A DNA stretch of 64,000 nucleotides from Geopsychrobacter electrodiphilus DSM 16401 (GCF_000384395.1 NZ_ARWE01000001.1:4066501-4130500), one strand, 5' to 3'. Counted from the stretch's first letter, positions 38,508 through 47,998 are shown. The notes: a model not told the origin generated them from the sequence alone. A program made the numbers and translations.

Positions 38508-39302
38508 ATGAAGCGACTCCTCGGTCTTGGTTGTCTGTTACTGGTTCTGGCAGGTTGCCTGCCGGCACCCCAGGCACAGCTTAAAATGGAAAATGACTTC
38601 GAAGAGATGAAGCGACATCTTGCGCATCTTGAGCAAGGAAACAGTGATGGTGGCAGCCAGGCCAAGCGGCAAGTCGAAACCCTTGGACGACAGGTCGCCG
38701 AACTTCAGTCTGGACTCGACAGCTTGCGGGTTGAAGTTCAATCGATCAATGGCCGACTTGATGAGGTCAACCGTTCCAATCAGCAGAGTTCTGCCGATCT
38801 GTCGCTGGTGCGTGATGATCTGTCGATGCAGATATCGGTCCTGACCAAGCGCTTGAATGACATGGAAGCGAAGGCACTTCAAGCCCCACCTGTGGCTGAA
38901 GCGGCGACCCCTCCTGGCAAGGCTGAAGAGAACACCAGTCCTGAAATGGTCTATCAGGCGGCGCTGGAAAAGATTTTAAATGGCAGCGACTTTGAGGGGG
39001 GGCGCAAAGCTCTTGAAGCCTTCATTCAGAAATACCCTAAGCATGAATTGCAGGTTAACGCGCTGTATTGGATTGGTGAAGCTCTTTACGGTGAGAAAAA
39101 ATATGAGGCCGCGATCCTCAAATTTCAAGAGGTTATCCAGCAGCACAGTGATCACCCCAAAGCCGCTGCAGCCTTGCTGAAGCAGGGGAAAGCCTTTATG
39201 GCTCTCGGGGATAAACAGAATGCTAAAACGACCTGGAAGACGCTGGTGAAAACCTTCCCCCTGTCGCCCGAAGCGGAAAAAGCGAAACTGTTGCTCAAGT
39301 AG
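38508..39302 (+). CDS. cpoB: Tol-Pal-associated lipoprotein CpoB (YbgF)
   Basis: 264 residues. A lipobox LVLAGC (Cys18) instead of the plain signal of E. coli, a trimerising coiled coil (about 25-120) and a TPR domain (about 145-264; YPKHELQVNALYWIGEALYGEKKYEAAILKFQEVI). It coordinates peptidoglycan synthesis with Tol activity during division. It closes the tol cluster. Confidence 0.92.
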   Translation: MKRLLGLGCLLLVLAGCLPAPQAQLKMENDFEEMKRHLAHLEQGNSDGGSQAKRQVETLGRQVAELQSGLDSLRVEVQSINGRLDEVNRSNQQSSADLSLVRDDLSMQISVLTKRLNDMEAKALQAPPVAEAATPPGKAEENTSPEMVYQAALEKILNGSDFEGGRKALEAFIQKYPKHELQVNALYWIGEALYGEKKYEAAILKFQEVIQQHSDHPKAAAALLKQGKAFMALGDKQNAKTTWKTLVKTFPLSPEAEKAKLLLK

Positions 39303-39330
39303 GGGGGAGACTCAGTCAAGACGAAGAATG

Positions 39331-39365
39331 GCCCCCGTTCTGTAAAGACGGGGGTCTTTCTTTTG
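39331..39365 (+). terminator. rho-independent terminator after cpoB
   Basis: CCCCCGT pairs perfectly with ACGGGGG around a nine-base loop, followed by the T-rich TCTTTCTTTT. Confidence 0.85.
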
Positions 39366-39490
39366 GCGGGCAGGGTCCTGATCCTGCAGGGGGTTGGGAT
39401 AAAGCGCTATACTCGGTGTTGGGTCAGCGCTTGATCAAGCATAAGTTTCATATGCGTTCAGGAAGAAATAGATTTTTTAAGGATGAAGAA

Positions 39491-40333
39491 ATGAATGCCG
39501 TTCAATTCTCAGGGCTGGTTGTTGAATTAAATTACACCCTGGCAAAGATCAGTAAATATCTGAAAAATAATCAGTACGTCTATCTGCGGGCTTTTGACAG
39601 CTGGACGGATAGCTATAATGCGGTGGCCGTGCGGCTCAATGCCGATAAAACCCTGACCGTCCCGACTTTCAGGTTGAGTCCCAGCGATTATTCCCCGTCC
39701 GGCAAATCGATCAAAAAGACCAGCGTGGATAAATTTATCAAGACCATCAATCATCAGATCGTGCGCCTCGAAAACAAGATCGATGAACTGCACAGGGAGG
39801 CTGCCTTGCAGCTTGCGGAACCGCATCCGCTGGCAAGGTTTTTCCCGAGCGACCCCGATGGGAAAACTCTTGATCAGCCATCGGCAGACAAAAGAGTTGT
39901 GGTTGCCGGCCCCGGAACCGATGTCGGTCGGTCTGTTTTCCATCAAGGTATCCAACCGTTACTCGAGGCCCAGGGTTTAGGCTGGTTCAGGGTAGAGGCA
40001 TCGCCTCTGGATGAGAATGGACTCTGCGAACTCTGCCAGCAACTCTACACCTGCCGGCTGGCAATTCTCGATCTAGCCGGTCAGGACGCAAATGTCATGC
40101 TCACTCTGGGCCTGGCCTACGGGATCGGCAAACCGGTTATTCTTCTTCAGCCGCTGAACGAACCGCCGCTCGGGGGGGGCAATAACCCTGATCTCCTGTG
40201 CTATGCCGATACGGCCGAGATCAAGACCTTGCTCGGGAACCACCTGCAGGCGATGACCACTGCTTCGGGTTTGAACCTTTTACGGAGAGCGGAATGTCCA
40301 GCATCAGGGAACAAACAGGAGAACTCACTATGA
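39491..40333 (+). CDS. unrecognised two-domain protein with a nucleoside-deoxyribosyltransferase/TIR-like C-terminal domain
   Basis: 280 residues from the ATG at 39491 (AAGGA upstream). The N-terminal half (about 1-120) is charged, starts VQFSGLVVELNYTLAKISKYL, and matches nothing I know. The second half (about 135-245) shows VVVAGPGTD...LAILDLAGQDANVMLTLGLAYGIGKPVIL, the pattern of nucleoside 2-deoxyribosyltransferase-like and some TIR-like folds. The usual catalytic Glu before LG is Thr here (LTLG), so binding rather than hydrolysis is possible. Its TGA overlaps the ATG of the thioesterase (ATGA). Confidence 0.6.
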   Translation: MNAVQFSGLVVELNYTLAKISKYLKNNQYVYLRAFDSWTDSYNAVAVRLNADKTLTVPTFRLSPSDYSPSGKSIKKTSVDKFIKTINHQIVRLENKIDELHREAALQLAEPHPLARFFPSDPDGKTLDQPSADKRVVVAGPGTDVGRSVFHQGIQPLLEAQGLGWFRVEASPLDENGLCELCQQLYTCRLAILDLAGQDANVMLTLGLAYGIGKPVILLQPLNEPPLGGGNNPDLLCYADTAEIKTLLGNHLQAMTTASGLNLLRRAECPASGNKQENSL

Positions 40334-40845
40334 CCCCTAAACCAGCCAAGTATTGCAAAGAATCGAGAACCATAAAAGCCTCGATGGTTCTTCCTCCCGA
40401 TACCAACAACTACGGCACCATGTTCGGCGGCAAGGTAATGTATCATATTGACGATATTGCCGCCATTGCCGCTACCCGTCATGCGCGAACCTCGGTGGTG
40501 ACAGCATCAACCGACTCGGTCGATTTTCTGCATCCGATCCGCATCGGTCATTCGGTCTGTCTCGAAGCCTTTGTCACCTGGACCAATCGCACCTCGGTTG
40601 AAGTCTTCGTCAAGGTTGTCGCCGAAGAAATGATGAGCGGTGAGCGCACAGTCTGTGCGACCTCTTTTGTGACCTTCGTGTCGATCAACATCAATGGCGA
40701 GAAACAGATGGTTCCCGGTGTCATCCCCGAGACCGAGCTGGAAAAATTTCTGTTTGAGGGGGCTCCAGAAAGGGCCAAAAAACGCCTGGAAAAACGTGAG
40801 ATCTCAAAAGATCTGGCGGCAAGGTTCGGTACCAGGAGTTTCTGA
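40330..40845 (+). CDS. acyl-CoA thioesterase, hotdog fold (YciA/BACH type)
   Basis: 171 residues from the ATG at 40330; an upstream ATG at 40294 is possible. One hotdog domain with NNYGTMFGGKVMYHIDDIAAIAA (substrate helix, catalytic Asp) and VDFLHPIRIGHSV. It hydrolyses acyl-CoAs in the cytoplasm. The four-base overlap with the preceding gene suggests coupled translation, though a joint role is not evident. Confidence 0.87.
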   Translation: MTPKPAKYCKESRTIKASMVLPPDTNNYGTMFGGKVMYHIDDIAAIAATRHARTSVVTASTDSVDFLHPIRIGHSVCLEAFVTWTNRTSVEVFVKVVAEEMMSGERTVCATSFVTFVSININGEKQMVPGVIPETELEKFLFEGAPERAKKRLEKREISKDLAARFGTRSF

Positions 40846-40857
40846 TCGTCTGACGAT

Positions 40858-42045
40858 TCAGAGCTGAGTCTTACTCAGCAGCCGAATGCCTGCATCCAGC
40901 CCTTCGAGGGTCAGCGGGAACATCCGTCCCGCCATCAACTGGTGCACCATGCCGGTCGACTGGGTAAAGTTCCACCAGCCCTGGGGGGTCGGGTTGAGCC
41001 AGATTGCATTCTTGTAGGCATCGAGCAGACGCTGTCCCCAGACATAGCCGGCTTCCTCGTTCATATGCTCGACGCTGCCGCCGACCATCGAAATTTCATA
41101 AGGGCTCATGGCGGCATCGCCGACGAAGATCAGCTTGTAGTCGGGACCAAAAGTGTGAATCAGCTCCCAGAGGTCGATCCGCTCGGCGCGGTAGCGCTGG
41201 TTGTCACGCCAAACGCTTTCGTAAACAAAGTTGTGAAAATAGAAATATTCGAGTTGCTTGAATTCACTGCGGGCGGCGGAGAAGAGTTCTTCGCAAACCT
41301 TGATATGGTCATCCATCGAGCCACCGACATCGAAGAACAGCAGTACCTTGATCTTGTTGTGGAGTTTGGGGATCAGCTTCAGGTCGAGATAGCCAGCGTT
41401 GCTGGCGGTGGCGCGGATGGTGCCGGGCAGATCGAGAACTTCGGGAGCTCCTTCCCGTGCGAAATGCCGCAGACGCCGCAGGGCGAGCTTGATGTTGCGC
41501 GTGCCGAGTTCCACTGAACCATCGAGATTCTTAAACTCGCGCTTATCCCAGACCTTGACCGCACGCCGATGGCGTGACCCCTCCTGGCCGATGCGGATCC
41601 CTTCAGGGTTGTAGCCGTAGGCGCCGAAGGGAGAACGCCCACCGGTACCGATCCATTTGCTCCCCCCCTGGTGACGCTCTTTCTGTTCTGCGAGGCGCTG
41701 CTTCAAGGTCTCCATCAGCTTTTCAAAACCACCAAGCGCTTCGATCTGGGCCTTCTCTTCTTCGGAGAGTACCAACTCGGACAACTTGCGCAACCATTCC
41801 TCGGGAATCTGGGTCTCCAGCTCTTCGCTGAGATCAGTTATCCCCTTAAAATACTGGGCAAAAACCCGGTCGAACTTGTCGAAATGGGTCTCATCCTTGA
41901 TCAGGCAGAGCCGCGCCAAATAATAAAAATCCTCGACGCTTCCCCAGACCACCTGTTTGTCGAGAGCTTCGAGCAACCCCAGATACTCACGAATGCTGAC
42001 CGGGATCTTGGCCTGTTTCAGTTGGAGAAAAAATTCGACCAGCAT
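40858..42045 (-). CDS. CoxE-like von Willebrand factor A-domain protein
   Basis: 395 residues. The C-terminal vWA domain has a MIDAS-type DxGxS (FFDVGGSMDDH) and YFYFHNFVYESVW; the N-terminal half is helical. CoxE-type proteins work with MoxR AAA+ ATPases to load metals or cofactors into target enzymes. The moxR-like partner is ten bases upstream on the same strand. No carbon monoxide dehydrogenase or other obvious client lies in the window. Confidence 0.85.
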   Translation of the reverse strand: MLVEFFLQLKQAKIPVSIREYLGLLEALDKQVVWGSVEDFYYLARLCLIKDETHFDKFDRVFAQYFKGITDLSEELETQIPEEWLRKLSELVLSEEEKAQIEALGGFEKLMETLKQRLAEQKERHQGGSKWIGTGGRSPFGAYGYNPEGIRIGQEGSRHRRAVKVWDKREFKNLDGSVELGTRNIKLALRRLRHFAREGAPEVLDLPGTIRATASNAGYLDLKLIPKLHNKIKVLLFFDVGGSMDDHIKVCEELFSAARSEFKQLEYFYFHNFVYESVWRDNQRYRAERIDLWELIHTFGPDYKLIFVGDAAMSPYEISMVGGSVEHMNEEAGYVWGQRLLDAYKNAIWLNPTPQGWWNFTQSTGMVHQLMAGRMFPLTLEGLDAGIRLLSKTQL

Positions 42046-42054
42046 CAGCGTTGC

Positions 42055-42897
42055 TTACCTACCACGACGAGACAGACCGACTAACCGCTCAAACAGTCCC
42101 AGATCCTGTTCATTTTTCAACAGCGCACCATGCAAGGGCGGGATCGATTTACCCGGCTGCGAGCTGTGCAGAGCTTCGGCCGGAATCTCCTCGGCGACCA
42201 GCAGCTTGAGCCAGTCGAGCAGTTCGGAGGTCGAGGGTTTTTTCTTCAAGCCCGGCACCTCGCGCATGCCGAAAAATGTTTCGAGGGCGCTCTTGAGCAG
42301 GTTCTGCTTGATCCCCGGATAGTGTACCCCAACGATCTGCGCCATGGTCTCCGCTTCGGGGAAGCGGATGTAGTGGAAGAAACAGCGGCGTAGAAAGGCG
42401 TCGGGCAATTCCTTTTCGTTGTTGCTGGTGATGATGATCACCGGGCGGTGTTTCGCCTTGATCAGCTGGCGGGTCTCGTAGACGTAAAACTCCATGCGGT
42501 CGAGTTCCTGCAGCAGGTCGTTGGGGAACTCGATGTCGGCTTTGTCGATCTCGTCGATCAGCAACACTGCACGCTGATCTGACTCGAAGGCCTCCCACAT
42601 CTTCCCCTTGATGATGTAGTTACCGATCTCGTGCACCCGTTCGTCGCCGAGCTGTGAATCGCGCAGCCGTGAGACGGCATCATACTCGTAGAGGCCCTGA
42701 TGGGCCTTGGTCGTTGATTTGACATGCCACTGGTAGAGTGGCATGCCGAGGCTTTTGGCGACCTCTTCGGCGAGCATCGTTTTGCCGGTGCCCGGCTCCC
42801 CCTTGATCAGCAGAGGTCTGCCCAGGGTGATGGCGGCATTGACTGCAAGGTTCAGGTCAGGGGTGGCTATATAAGAATCGGTGCCGGTAAATTTCAT
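42055..42897 (-). CDS. MoxR-family AAA+ ATPase
   Basis: 280 residues. Walker A GEPGTGKTMLAEEVA (about 34-48), Walker B VLLIDEIDKADIEFPNDLL and the arginine-finger region ALEFRxCFFHYIRFPE-type segment (FLRRCFFHYIRFPE). It is the energy-providing half of the MoxR/CoxE chaperone pair and is transcribed first. The client enzyme is unknown. Confidence 0.9.
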   Translation of the reverse strand: MKFTGTDSYIATPDLNLAVNAAITLGRPLLIKGEPGTGKTMLAEEVAKSLGMPLYQWHVKSTTKAHQGLYEYDAVSRLRDSQLGDERVHEIGNYIIKGKMWEAFESDQRAVLLIDEIDKADIEFPNDLLQELDRMEFYVYETRQLIKAKHRPVIIITSNNEKELPDAFLRRCFFHYIRFPEAETMAQIVGVHYPGIKQNLLKSALETFFGMREVPGLKKKPSTSELLDWLKLLVAEEIPAEALHSSQPGKSIPPLHGALLKNEQDLGLFERLVGLSRRGR

Positions 42898-42924
42898 GGT
42901 TATTTCATCCTGTTCGTCTGTTTA

Positions 42925-42947
42925 TAAAAATCAGCCCGACATCGGGC
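42925..42947 (-). terminator. terminator at the end of the carboxylase operon
   Basis: On the minus strand GCCCG-ATGT-CGGGC forms a five-pair stem followed by TGATTTTTA. It lies after the methyltransferase gene and just before the moxR start, so it should separate the two transcription units. The rest of the 222-base gap (42898-43119) shows no gene. Confidence 0.55.
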
Positions 42948-43119
42948 GGTGTCATAAGCGATCTTTGTACGTTGATCTTACTACAAGCAGTCCTTTCTGA
43001 AGCTGTTCTGAGAGAAATTTTTTCCTCACAGGGGCTGCGCACCGGGCACAGCCCAGGCGAAGCGTTGCCGGAACGGCTCCCAGAAACTTGGTAACTGATC
43101 CAGGCCATTGGGGCTCCTT

Positions 43120-43965
43120 TTATACTGGCCGTTGAACGCTGGCTTCGATGAGTGCGATCCGGTCCTCTTCAAGGTTGCGCACCTGATTTTGCGCCATGAG
43201 CCGAAAATCGTTTCCTAGCAGCAGATGTATCCCGAGGCCTGGCATGCTCTGTTGCTTGATTTTATCCCCCATGCGGCGAAACCAGACGCGCCCCTTTTCG
43301 GTACTGTCCTGCCAGCTCAAAATCTCGAAACCCAGACACTCGAGTTGTTCGCGCAACTGCTGCGCACTGATCAGGTGGCTGATCGACGGGTCACGTGCCC
43401 AGGGGACCGGAAAAAGAACCGGTCCGCCCGCTCCGGCGAGTACATCATAGATAGCCAGCCTGCCGCCGGGTTTCAGAACGCGCCACATCTCGGCAAAAAG
43501 CCTGGCTTTGTCGGCGATATTCATCGACGTATGCTGGGTCCAGAGGAGATCGAAGCTGTTATCGGCAAAGGGGAGAGAGAGGGCGTTCCCCTGCTGGTAG
43601 GAGACCCGCGAGTCAAGCCCGAGCCGTGTCGCCAGCATGTTGGCGACGCGACAATATTCCGCGCTGAGATCGATGCCGGTAACCCGGCAACCGAATTCGG
43701 TCGCCAGACAGCGTGAGGCACCGCCAAGGCCGCTCCCGATATCCAGCACTGCCAGGCCTGCGGAGAGGTCGAGTTGGCGTGCGAATTCGAGGGTGGCCCT
43801 GCGCCCGCCGATGTGAAATTCATCAATCGGGGCCAGATCTTTGGCTGTCAGCTGATTCAAATCCAGCCCGGCCTTGGACAGTGCCGACAGCAGCGCGGTT
43901 TCAAGGCCCTGATGGGCGTAGTGCGCCTCAACGGAGCCGCAACCTGAAGCGGAAGAGGACACCAT
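43120..43965 (-). CDS. class I SAM-dependent methyltransferase
   Basis: 281 residues from the ATG at 43965, immediately after the stop of the upstream gene. Motif I VLDIGSGLGGASRCLA (about 66-81), GIDLSAEYC and LPFADNSFDLLW are typical of the UbiE/sterol-glycine methyltransferase fold. Substrate unknown. It is the last gene of the glutaconyl-CoA decarboxylase-like operon and is tightly linked to the oadA-like gene; its role there is unclear. Confidence 0.83.
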   Translation of the reverse strand: MVSSSASGCGSVEAHYAHQGLETALLSALSKAGLDLNQLTAKDLAPIDEFHIGGRRATLEFARQLDLSAGLAVLDIGSGLGGASRCLATEFGCRVTGIDLSAEYCRVANMLATRLGLDSRVSYQQGNALSLPFADNSFDLLWTQHTSMNIADKARLFAEMWRVLKPGGRLAIYDVLAGAGGPVLFPVPWARDPSISHLISAQQLREQLECLGFEILSWQDSTEKGRVWFRRMGDKIKQQSMPGLGIHLLLGNDFRLMAQNQVRNLEEDRIALIEASVQRPV

Positions 43966-43966
43966 C

Positions 43967-46027
43967 TCAGGCCAGAACCAGCAAGGTTTGCCCGATATCG
44001 ACCGCGTCACCCTCTTTGATGAGCAGTTGGCTGATGGTCCCATCGCGCTCGGCAATGATCTCGTTCTCCATCTTCATCGCTTCGAGAACCAGCAGCAGAT
44101 CGCCTTCCTGAACCTGCTGTCCTGCCGTCACCTCCAGCTTCCAGATGTTGCCCGCCAGCGGAGCGACCACTCCGTTGACAACTGCAGTGTCGTCAGGTGC
44201 AGGCGCTGCGGCAACCGGATCCGCGGGACTACGCTTCTCGCCGGAAAAGGCGAGAAGCGCAGCGCCGATCTCAACCGCATCCCCCTCCTTGACCAGGACC
44301 TCAGCCACCAGGCCGGCTTTCTCGGCGACGACTTCATGTTCCATCTTCATCGCTTCGAGGACAAAGAGCAGATCCCCTTCTTCAACGGTCTGTCCCGGGG
44401 TCACTTCAACCTTCCAGATATTTCCGGCCAGGTGAGCAGTCAGGGTGTCTGCGACAACCGGTGTCGCCGCGGTCGCTTGAGTTTCCGCGCTCGCCGCAAC
44501 CGCCGCGGCCGCTGCGGCTGCACCTGCAGCTTCGACCACCTGCACAACAAAAGTTTTGCCACCGCCGGTTACCGTGTAGATTTCAGCGCCGGCGATCGCC
44601 GCAGCCTGAGGCGCGGCGACCGCGGGCTCTGCGGAGGGGACGGGTTCAAAGGCCGCCGGGTTGTGGCGATTTTCGATGAATTTTAATCCGACCTGCTGGA
44701 ATAAGGCGTAGGTCAGGACGTCCTCGATCTCGTTTTCGGCCAGACTGAGCGCTTTATCGGCCGCGATGCCGCGCAGTTCGGCGGTGAGCCGCTCCACCTC
44801 GGGCTCGAGCAGATCCGCCGGGCGACAGGTGATCGGGGTCGCCCCTTTCAGAATCTTTACCTGCAGCTCTTTGTTGACCGGCGCCGGGGTCGCGCCGTAT
44901 TCCCCTTTGAGGACGGCGGTGGTCTCCTTGGTGACGGCCTTGTAGCGCTCACCGGCGAGGATATTCAGCACCGCCTGGCTGCCGACGATCTGCGAGGTCG
45001 GTGTGACCAGCGGCAGAAAGCCGAGGTCTTCGCGCACGAAGGGGATTTCCTGCAAGACCTGATCGATCTTGTCACTGGCCCCCTGCTCGCGCAGTTGGCT
45101 CTCCATGTTGGTCAGCATGCCGCCGGGGACCTGAGCCAGGATAATCCGCGCGTCGATCCCTTTGAGGGATCCTTCAAACTTGGCGTATTTTTTCCGTACT
45201 TCGTGAAAATAGGCGGCGATCTCCTGCAACAGCGGAAGATCCAGGCCGGTGGCCCGTTCGGTCTCGGCGGTGATGGCGACCAGCGCCTCAGTGGGGGAAT
45301 GAGCGTAGGTCATGCTCATGGAGGAGATCCCGGTGTCGACCCCGTCGATCCCGGCTTCGATCGCTTTTAAATAAGCCGCGGTCGACATGCCGGTGGTGGC
45401 GTGGCAGTGCATATGGATCGGAATCGTCAGGTTTTTCTTGAGTTTTTTGACCAATTCGTAGGCGGCGTAGGGGGTTATCAGACCGGCCATATCCTTGATA
45501 CAGAGCGAGTGAGCGCCCATATCCTCAATGAATTTGGCCAGGTCGACCCATTTGGCCAGGGTATGCACCGGACTGACGGTGTAGGAGATGCACCCCTGAG
45601 CGTGCTTGTCCTGTTTGATGACCGCTTTGATCGCGGTTTCGAGATTGCGCGGATCGTTCATGGCATCGAACACCCGGAACACATCGATGCCGCCAGCCGC
45701 TGCGCGCTCGACGAATTTTTCGACTACGTCATCGGCATAGTGGCGATAGCCGAGGATATTCTGGCCGCGAAACAGCATCTGTTGGGGCGTGTTGGGCATG
45801 GCCTTTTTCAAAGCGCGCAGCCGCTCCCAGGGGTCCTCGCCCAGATACCGGATACAGGAGTCGAAGGTCGCGCCGCCCCAGGTTTCCAGAGACCAGTAAC
45901 CGACCTGGTCGAGCTTTTCGGCGATCGGCAGCATGTCGTCCAGGCGCATGCGAGTGGCAAACAGGGACTGGTGTGCATCGCGCAGGACAAGTTCGGTGAT
46001 TCTCAGGGGGGTTTTTGATTTGCTCAT
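43967..46027 (-). CDS. oadA: oxaloacetate decarboxylase alpha / transcarboxylase 5S-like protein with two biotin domains
   Basis: 686 residues from the ATG at 46027 (GAGGCGGA upstream). The N-terminal HMGL-like carboxyltransferase ([18 protein letters not shown]; metal ligands in [12 protein letters not shown]) and the conserved carboxylase domain match OadA and the 5S subunit of transcarboxylase. After an Ala-rich linker come two complete biotinyl domains with AMKM lysines at 561 and 652, the second 35 residues from the end as usual. Two carriers in tandem are unusual. Possible partners are pyruvate/oxaloacetate and the neighbouring gcdA. Confidence 0.88.
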   Translation of the reverse strand: MSKSKTPLRITELVLRDAHQSLFATRMRLDDMLPIAEKLDQVGYWSLETWGGATFDSCIRYLGEDPWERLRALKKAMPNTPQQMLFRGQNILGYRHYADDVVEKFVERAAAGGIDVFRVFDAMNDPRNLETAIKAVIKQDKHAQGCISYTVSPVHTLAKWVDLAKFIEDMGAHSLCIKDMAGLITPYAAYELVKKLKKNLTIPIHMHCHATTGMSTAAYLKAIEAGIDGVDTGISSMSMTYAHSPTEALVAITAETERATGLDLPLLQEIAAYFHEVRKKYAKFEGSLKGIDARIILAQVPGGMLTNMESQLREQGASDKIDQVLQEIPFVREDLGFLPLVTPTSQIVGSQAVLNILAGERYKAVTKETTAVLKGEYGATPAPVNKELQVKILKGATPITCRPADLLEPEVERLTAELRGIAADKALSLAENEIEDVLTYALFQQVGLKFIENRHNPAAFEPVPSAEPAVAAPQAAAIAGAEIYTVTGGGKTFVVQVVEAAGAAAAAAAVAASAETQATAATPVVADTLTAHLAGNIWKVEVTPGQTVEEGDLLFVLEAMKMEHEVVAEKAGLVAEVLVKEGDAVEIGAALLAFSGEKRSPADPVAAAPAPDDTAVVNGVVAPLAGNIWKLEVTAGQQVQEGDLLLVLEAMKMENEIIAERDGTISQLLIKEGDAVDIGQTLLVLA

Positions 46028-46083
46028 ATATCCGCCTCGCAATCTTGATCCGTCTGGGGATTAAAATCTATAAAAACCGGGTG

Positions 46084-46119
46084 GGAACCTTCCCCGGAGA
46101 GAGGGTCGGGGAAGGTTCC
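46084..46119 (-). other. strong hairpin with T-run between gcdA and oadA (attenuator-like)
   Basis: GGAACCTTCCCCG pairs perfectly over 13 bases with CGGGGAAGGTTCC around a ten-base loop. On the minus (transcribed) strand it is followed after seven bases by GGTTTTTA. It looks like a terminator inside the operon and probably lowers oadA expression relative to gcdA, or protects the upstream mRNA. Confidence 0.75.
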
Positions 46120-46129
46120 GCCGCCGGGC

Positions 46130-47887
46130 CTAACCTTTTATGATGCGCGGCAACAGCATCTGATGTACCGGAGTGATCGATCTGGGGTTCTGGTAGTTGG
46201 CCCCGGTGAAGGCCTTGATGTAGTTGCGCAGCTCGGTCAGCGCGACGATCTCGTCGACAAATCCGGTCTTGGCGCAGTAGGCCGGACGCGACTTGTCCTG
46301 ATAATCCTGGATCATCTGGTTCATCTTATCCAGGGTCGGTGTGAGGTCATTGCCGGCGTCATCCTCTTTGACCAGCCGCCGCGCGTAAGACGCGGCTGCG
46401 GCGGTTTCACCGTGCATGACATAAATTTCGGTGATCGGAGTGCCGAGGGTGAAGGCGTTGTTATTGTTGGCCTGTGGGCCACACATGATGTAATGGGCCG
46501 CGGCGGTCCCTTTGCGCAACACGACGCACATCATCGAGAGTTCGGTCTGTTCGATGGAATAGACCAGTGACTGTCCCAGCGCCAGCAGTTCCGCCTCTTC
46601 GGCGAGATCGCCGACATCGATACCGGTGGTATCCTGCAGCCAGACGATCGGCAGGTTGTCGCGGCCGCAGAGGGTGACAAACTCACCCTGCTTGATCAGT
46701 CCCTCGCGGTAGTGCTTGCCGCCGACCCCAGGATAGGCTCCTTCGGCATAAGCCGGGTAGCCGGGGAAGACCCCCTGCTGGTTACCGATAAAGGCGACCG
46801 GAAAACCATCGATCTTGGCGATGCCGGTGAAGACCTCGCGCCCGTAGTCGGGACGGTATTCCATGAACTCACTGTTGTCCGTGAGTCGCGCCAGAATCTG
46901 GATGGCATCGTAGGGGCGCTTCTGGTTGGCCGGTAAAAGCAGATTAAGCTCCTCGGTCGGAAGTCTGGGTTCGGCAGGTAGAGCGACCCGGAACATGGTC
47001 GGATCGTAGGCCGGCATCATGCGCATGTAGTCTTTGATGCCGTCCAATACCCCCTGCTCGGTATCATGGACTTCACGGAAGTAGGCGGTCTGGTCGAAGT
47101 GGGTTTCAACCCGCCCCGGCGCCTTGCCCTGGAAATTTTTGGTCCCCTCAATAAGTGCCTGAGCGGCCTCTTCATCAATATAACCTTTGGGATTCATGCC
47201 ACCGACAATACCGGCGCCGCCGACGGCGATGTTTGCATCTTTGTGCGCCAGCAGGATGGTCGGGCTGATCCCCTGATAGCCGCCACCGGCCGGATTGGTG
47301 CCGTAGATGCCGTTGAGGATCGGGATCCCCAGATGGTTAAGATCGGCGTGACGGTAGAAGGGTGCACCGCTTGAGCGCCGCCCGGCGTAGACCGTCTCTT
47401 GCTCCATCAGCTTTACGCCGCTGCAGTTGGTCAACCAGACCAGCGGCACGTTGAGACGCTTGGCCATTTCAGTGACCATCAAAATATTTTCGGATTGTCC
47501 AGCGATCCAGGCTCCGGCCATGACCTTGTTGTCAAAGCCGATAATCACCGCCCACTTGCCTTCGATCTTACCGATGCCGTTGACCACACCGGTGCAGCCT
47601 TCTTCGTTATCCGTCGGGTTGTAAAGGCTGTGCAGCGGGCACCAGGTGCCGGCGTCGACCAGGTAGTCGAGGCGGTCGTAGATGGTCATGCCGCCGCGTG
47701 AATGAACTTTTTCCGCCGGAATTCCGGCGTTCTTGACGCGCAGAATTTCTTCGGCGAGGATCGCTTCCTGCTGCTTGATCAGTTCGGCGTTCTCCTGGGA
47801 ACGGCGAATTTCTCCGTCCCTGAGTTCCTTGCCGATGGCGGGCATGGTCTCGAAATATTGGCGCAATGGCGTTTGTTTGCGTGTCAT
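46130..47887 (-). CDS. gcdA: glutaconyl-CoA decarboxylase alpha subunit-like carboxyltransferase
   Basis: 585 residues, close to the roughly 587 of GcdA from Acidaminococcus. From memory the sequence follows GcdA closely: LVWLTNCSGVKLMEQE, GIYGTNPAGGGYQGISPT, VGGAGIVGGMNPKG, IVWLQDTTGIDVGD and RKGTAAAHYIMCGPQ. It consists of two crotonase-like halves and transfers the carboxyl group from glutaconyl-CoA to biotin. Methylmalonyl-CoA carboxyltransferases are the main alternative but are usually shorter (about 510). It follows the free biotin carrier gene. Confidence 0.85.
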   Translation of the reverse strand: MTRKQTPLRQYFETMPAIGKELRDGEIRRSQENAELIKQQEAILAEEILRVKNAGIPAEKVHSRGGMTIYDRLDYLVDAGTWCPLHSLYNPTDNEEGCTGVVNGIGKIEGKWAVIIGFDNKVMAGAWIAGQSENILMVTEMAKRLNVPLVWLTNCSGVKLMEQETVYAGRRSSGAPFYRHADLNHLGIPILNGIYGTNPAGGGYQGISPTILLAHKDANIAVGGAGIVGGMNPKGYIDEEAAQALIEGTKNFQGKAPGRVETHFDQTAYFREVHDTEQGVLDGIKDYMRMMPAYDPTMFRVALPAEPRLPTEELNLLLPANQKRPYDAIQILARLTDNSEFMEYRPDYGREVFTGIAKIDGFPVAFIGNQQGVFPGYPAYAEGAYPGVGGKHYREGLIKQGEFVTLCGRDNLPIVWLQDTTGIDVGDLAEEAELLALGQSLVYSIEQTELSMMCVVLRKGTAAAHYIMCGPQANNNNAFTLGTPITEIYVMHGETAAAASYARRLVKEDDAGNDLTPTLDKMNQMIQDYQDKSRPAYCAKTGFVDEIVALTELRNYIKAFTGANYQNPRSITPVHQMLLPRIIKG

Positions 47888-47916
47888 GGCTGTCCCTTTC
47901 TCGATGACGACAAGCG

Positions 47917-47948
47917 GCAGCCGGATGTCTGAAGATTAGCCCGGCTGC
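47917..47948 (-). other. intercistronic hairpin between the biotin carrier gene and gcdA
   Basis: GCAGCCGG and CCGGCTGC form a perfect eight-pair stem around a 16-base loop. No T-run follows on the minus strand, so mRNA processing or stability is more likely than termination. Confidence 0.5.
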
Positions 47949-47998
47949 TCGATGTCGAACAATTTATAAAAATGAGTTGATGAGCGATAACCTCAAGC

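Noticed and set aside
42905-43108. 67-codon open frame on the minus strand before moxR
   Set aside because: Overlaps a terminator hairpin and the moxR leader and has no protein-like features.
44145-46018. Several long plus-strand frames opposite oadA
   Set aside because: Mirror frames created by the GC-rich codon pattern of oadA; no ribosome sites.
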